DNA of 5,482 bases from an uncultured Clostridia bacterium. GTDB taxonomy: Bacteria > Bacillota > Clostridia > Oscillospirales > Butyricicoccaceae. Under the pieces are notes generated by a model, which saw only the letters and a list, made by a program, of their open reading frames with translations, did no database searches and was not told the DNA's origin. Numbering within the stretch: position 1 is the stretch's first letter; every line of letters begins with the position of its first letter. Below, one piece after another: positions 4,916-5,482 of this stretch. The stretch lies in NCBI GenBank assembly GCA_947856675.1, contig CANUCM010000085.1, positions 1 through 5,482 on the forward strand, read 5' to 3'. The position numbers and the translations under genes were made by a program.

Positions 4916-5482
4916 TTATGCGCTTTTTACGGCAGCCAGCGAATCAACCACACCAATATCAGTGTAATGGATCTCCACGGTCTGCCTTGCGTGCTTGGAC
5001 CACTTCACGTCCTTTTCATGCACCACGATCTTCTCAATGAACAGACGGAGCAGTTCCGGCGTCAGTTCCGAAATATCCGTGTAACGCTTTGCTTTGGCAA
5101 TGAAGTTGTCCGCACCGGAAACCGTGGCTTTCAGTTTCCCCACCGCCTGCTCTTTCTGTGGGATGGAGATTTTCAGTTCCGCCTGCTCCGCAACATAACT
5201 GGCAGACAGCGATTGGAACTGCTCCACCGTAATGCGCCCAAGCACGGAGTCCTCGTACAGCCGCTTGAAGATGGCCTCCAGTTCTGCGCTCCGCTTTCGC
5301 ATGTTGGACAGTTCCAACTCCTGCCTGCGGATCTCCCGCCGGAGCTCCGCGGACTGTCGGTCACAGATGTAGGCGGCAAACGCCTGCGTCCGCTCCCTCG
5401 CCAGCGCCGTCACCCGCCGGATGTCCTCCAGCACGATCTCGTCCAGGACGCACTCCCGGATGTAGTGGGCGGCACATACCTC
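4916..5482 (-). CDS. large serine recombinase, C-terminal part (DUF4368-like tail)
   Basis: The C-terminal 188 residues of a site-specific recombinase; the frame is open to the right edge, so the N-terminal catalytic serine domain and recombinase domain lie outside. The visible part starts with EVCAAHYIRECVLDEIVLEDIRR, the join after the zinc-ribbon (its last Cys is likely residue 3), then a charged helical, coiled-coil-like stretch (about 40-110, rich in E/R/L, e.g. RREIRRQELELSNMRKRSAELEAIFKRL) and the closing LRLFIEKIVVHEKDVKWSKHARQTVEIHYTDIG block typical of TnpX/TndX-type recombinases of clostridial conjugative or mobilizable transposons. These enzymes excise and integrate the element, usually through a circular form. 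The gene is convergent to the aminopeptidase. The stop TAA is at 4918-4916. A GTG at 5434-5432 lies inside the frame and is not the true start. Confidence 0.9.
   Translation of the reverse strand, partial: EVCAAHYIRECVLDEIVLEDIRRVTALARERTQAFAAYICDRQSAELRREIRRQELELSNMRKRSAELEAIFKRLYEDSVLGRITVEQFQSLSASYVAEQAELKISIPQKEQAVGKLKATVSGADNFIAKAKRYTDISELTPELLRLFIEKIVVHEKDVKWSKHARQTVEIHYTDIGVVDSLAAVKSA

Noticed and set aside
1..5482. CRISPR array, defence system, riboswitch or insertion-sequence ends
   Set aside because: No regularly spaced repeats, no defence-type genes, no transposase with paired terminal repeats, and no leader long enough for a recognised riboswitch were seen.

Overview
The window looks like chromosomal DNA of a GC-rich, endospore-lineage Firmicute (Clostridia, plausibly a gut Oscillospiraceae-type genome) with the edge of an inserted mobile element at its right end. 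The evidence is strong AGGGGG/AAAGGAG ribosome sites, intrinsic terminators with T-tracts, a PdaB-like sporulation deacetylase, an M55 D-aminopeptidase and a clostridial-type large serine recombinase with a DUF4368-like tail. The genus is an inference; nothing here fixes it.

Layout, left to right. Positions 1-59 are the 3' part of a tRNA-Leu(CAG), followed by its own terminator. A DUF4352-type lipoprotein gene (138-647) follows and is closed by a second terminator. An extended -10 promoter at about 702-707 then appears to start a tightly packed plus-strand run: nitroreductase (754-1257), a YihY/BrkB membrane protein (overlapping by 4 nt), a D-2-hydroxyacid dehydrogenase (4 nt gap), and, after a 100-nt gap with a stem-loop, a PdaB-like polysaccharide deacetylase (3170-3952). 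A DppA-like M55 D-aminopeptidase (4020-4817) follows and probably also has its own promoter. From 4916 to the right edge, on the minus strand, is the C-terminal third or so of a large serine recombinase, facing the host genes tail to tail. A 19-bp perfect hairpin lies between.

How they may work together: the deacetylase and the D-aminopeptidase both act on wall-type substrates (glycan N-acetyl groups and D-amino-acid peptides), and a D-hydroxyacid dehydrogenase sits beside them. This suggests envelope or spore-cortex and D-amino-acid turnover, but the link rests on neighbourhood only. The nitroreductase and BrkB protein have no assigned substrate.

I found no convincing undescribed system. 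The points most worth a second look are the junction between host and element at about 4818-4915, where the aminopeptidase terminator looks cut or remodelled; the altered metal-site motif in the deacetylase; and the recurrence of TTGACA over three consecutive stop codons.
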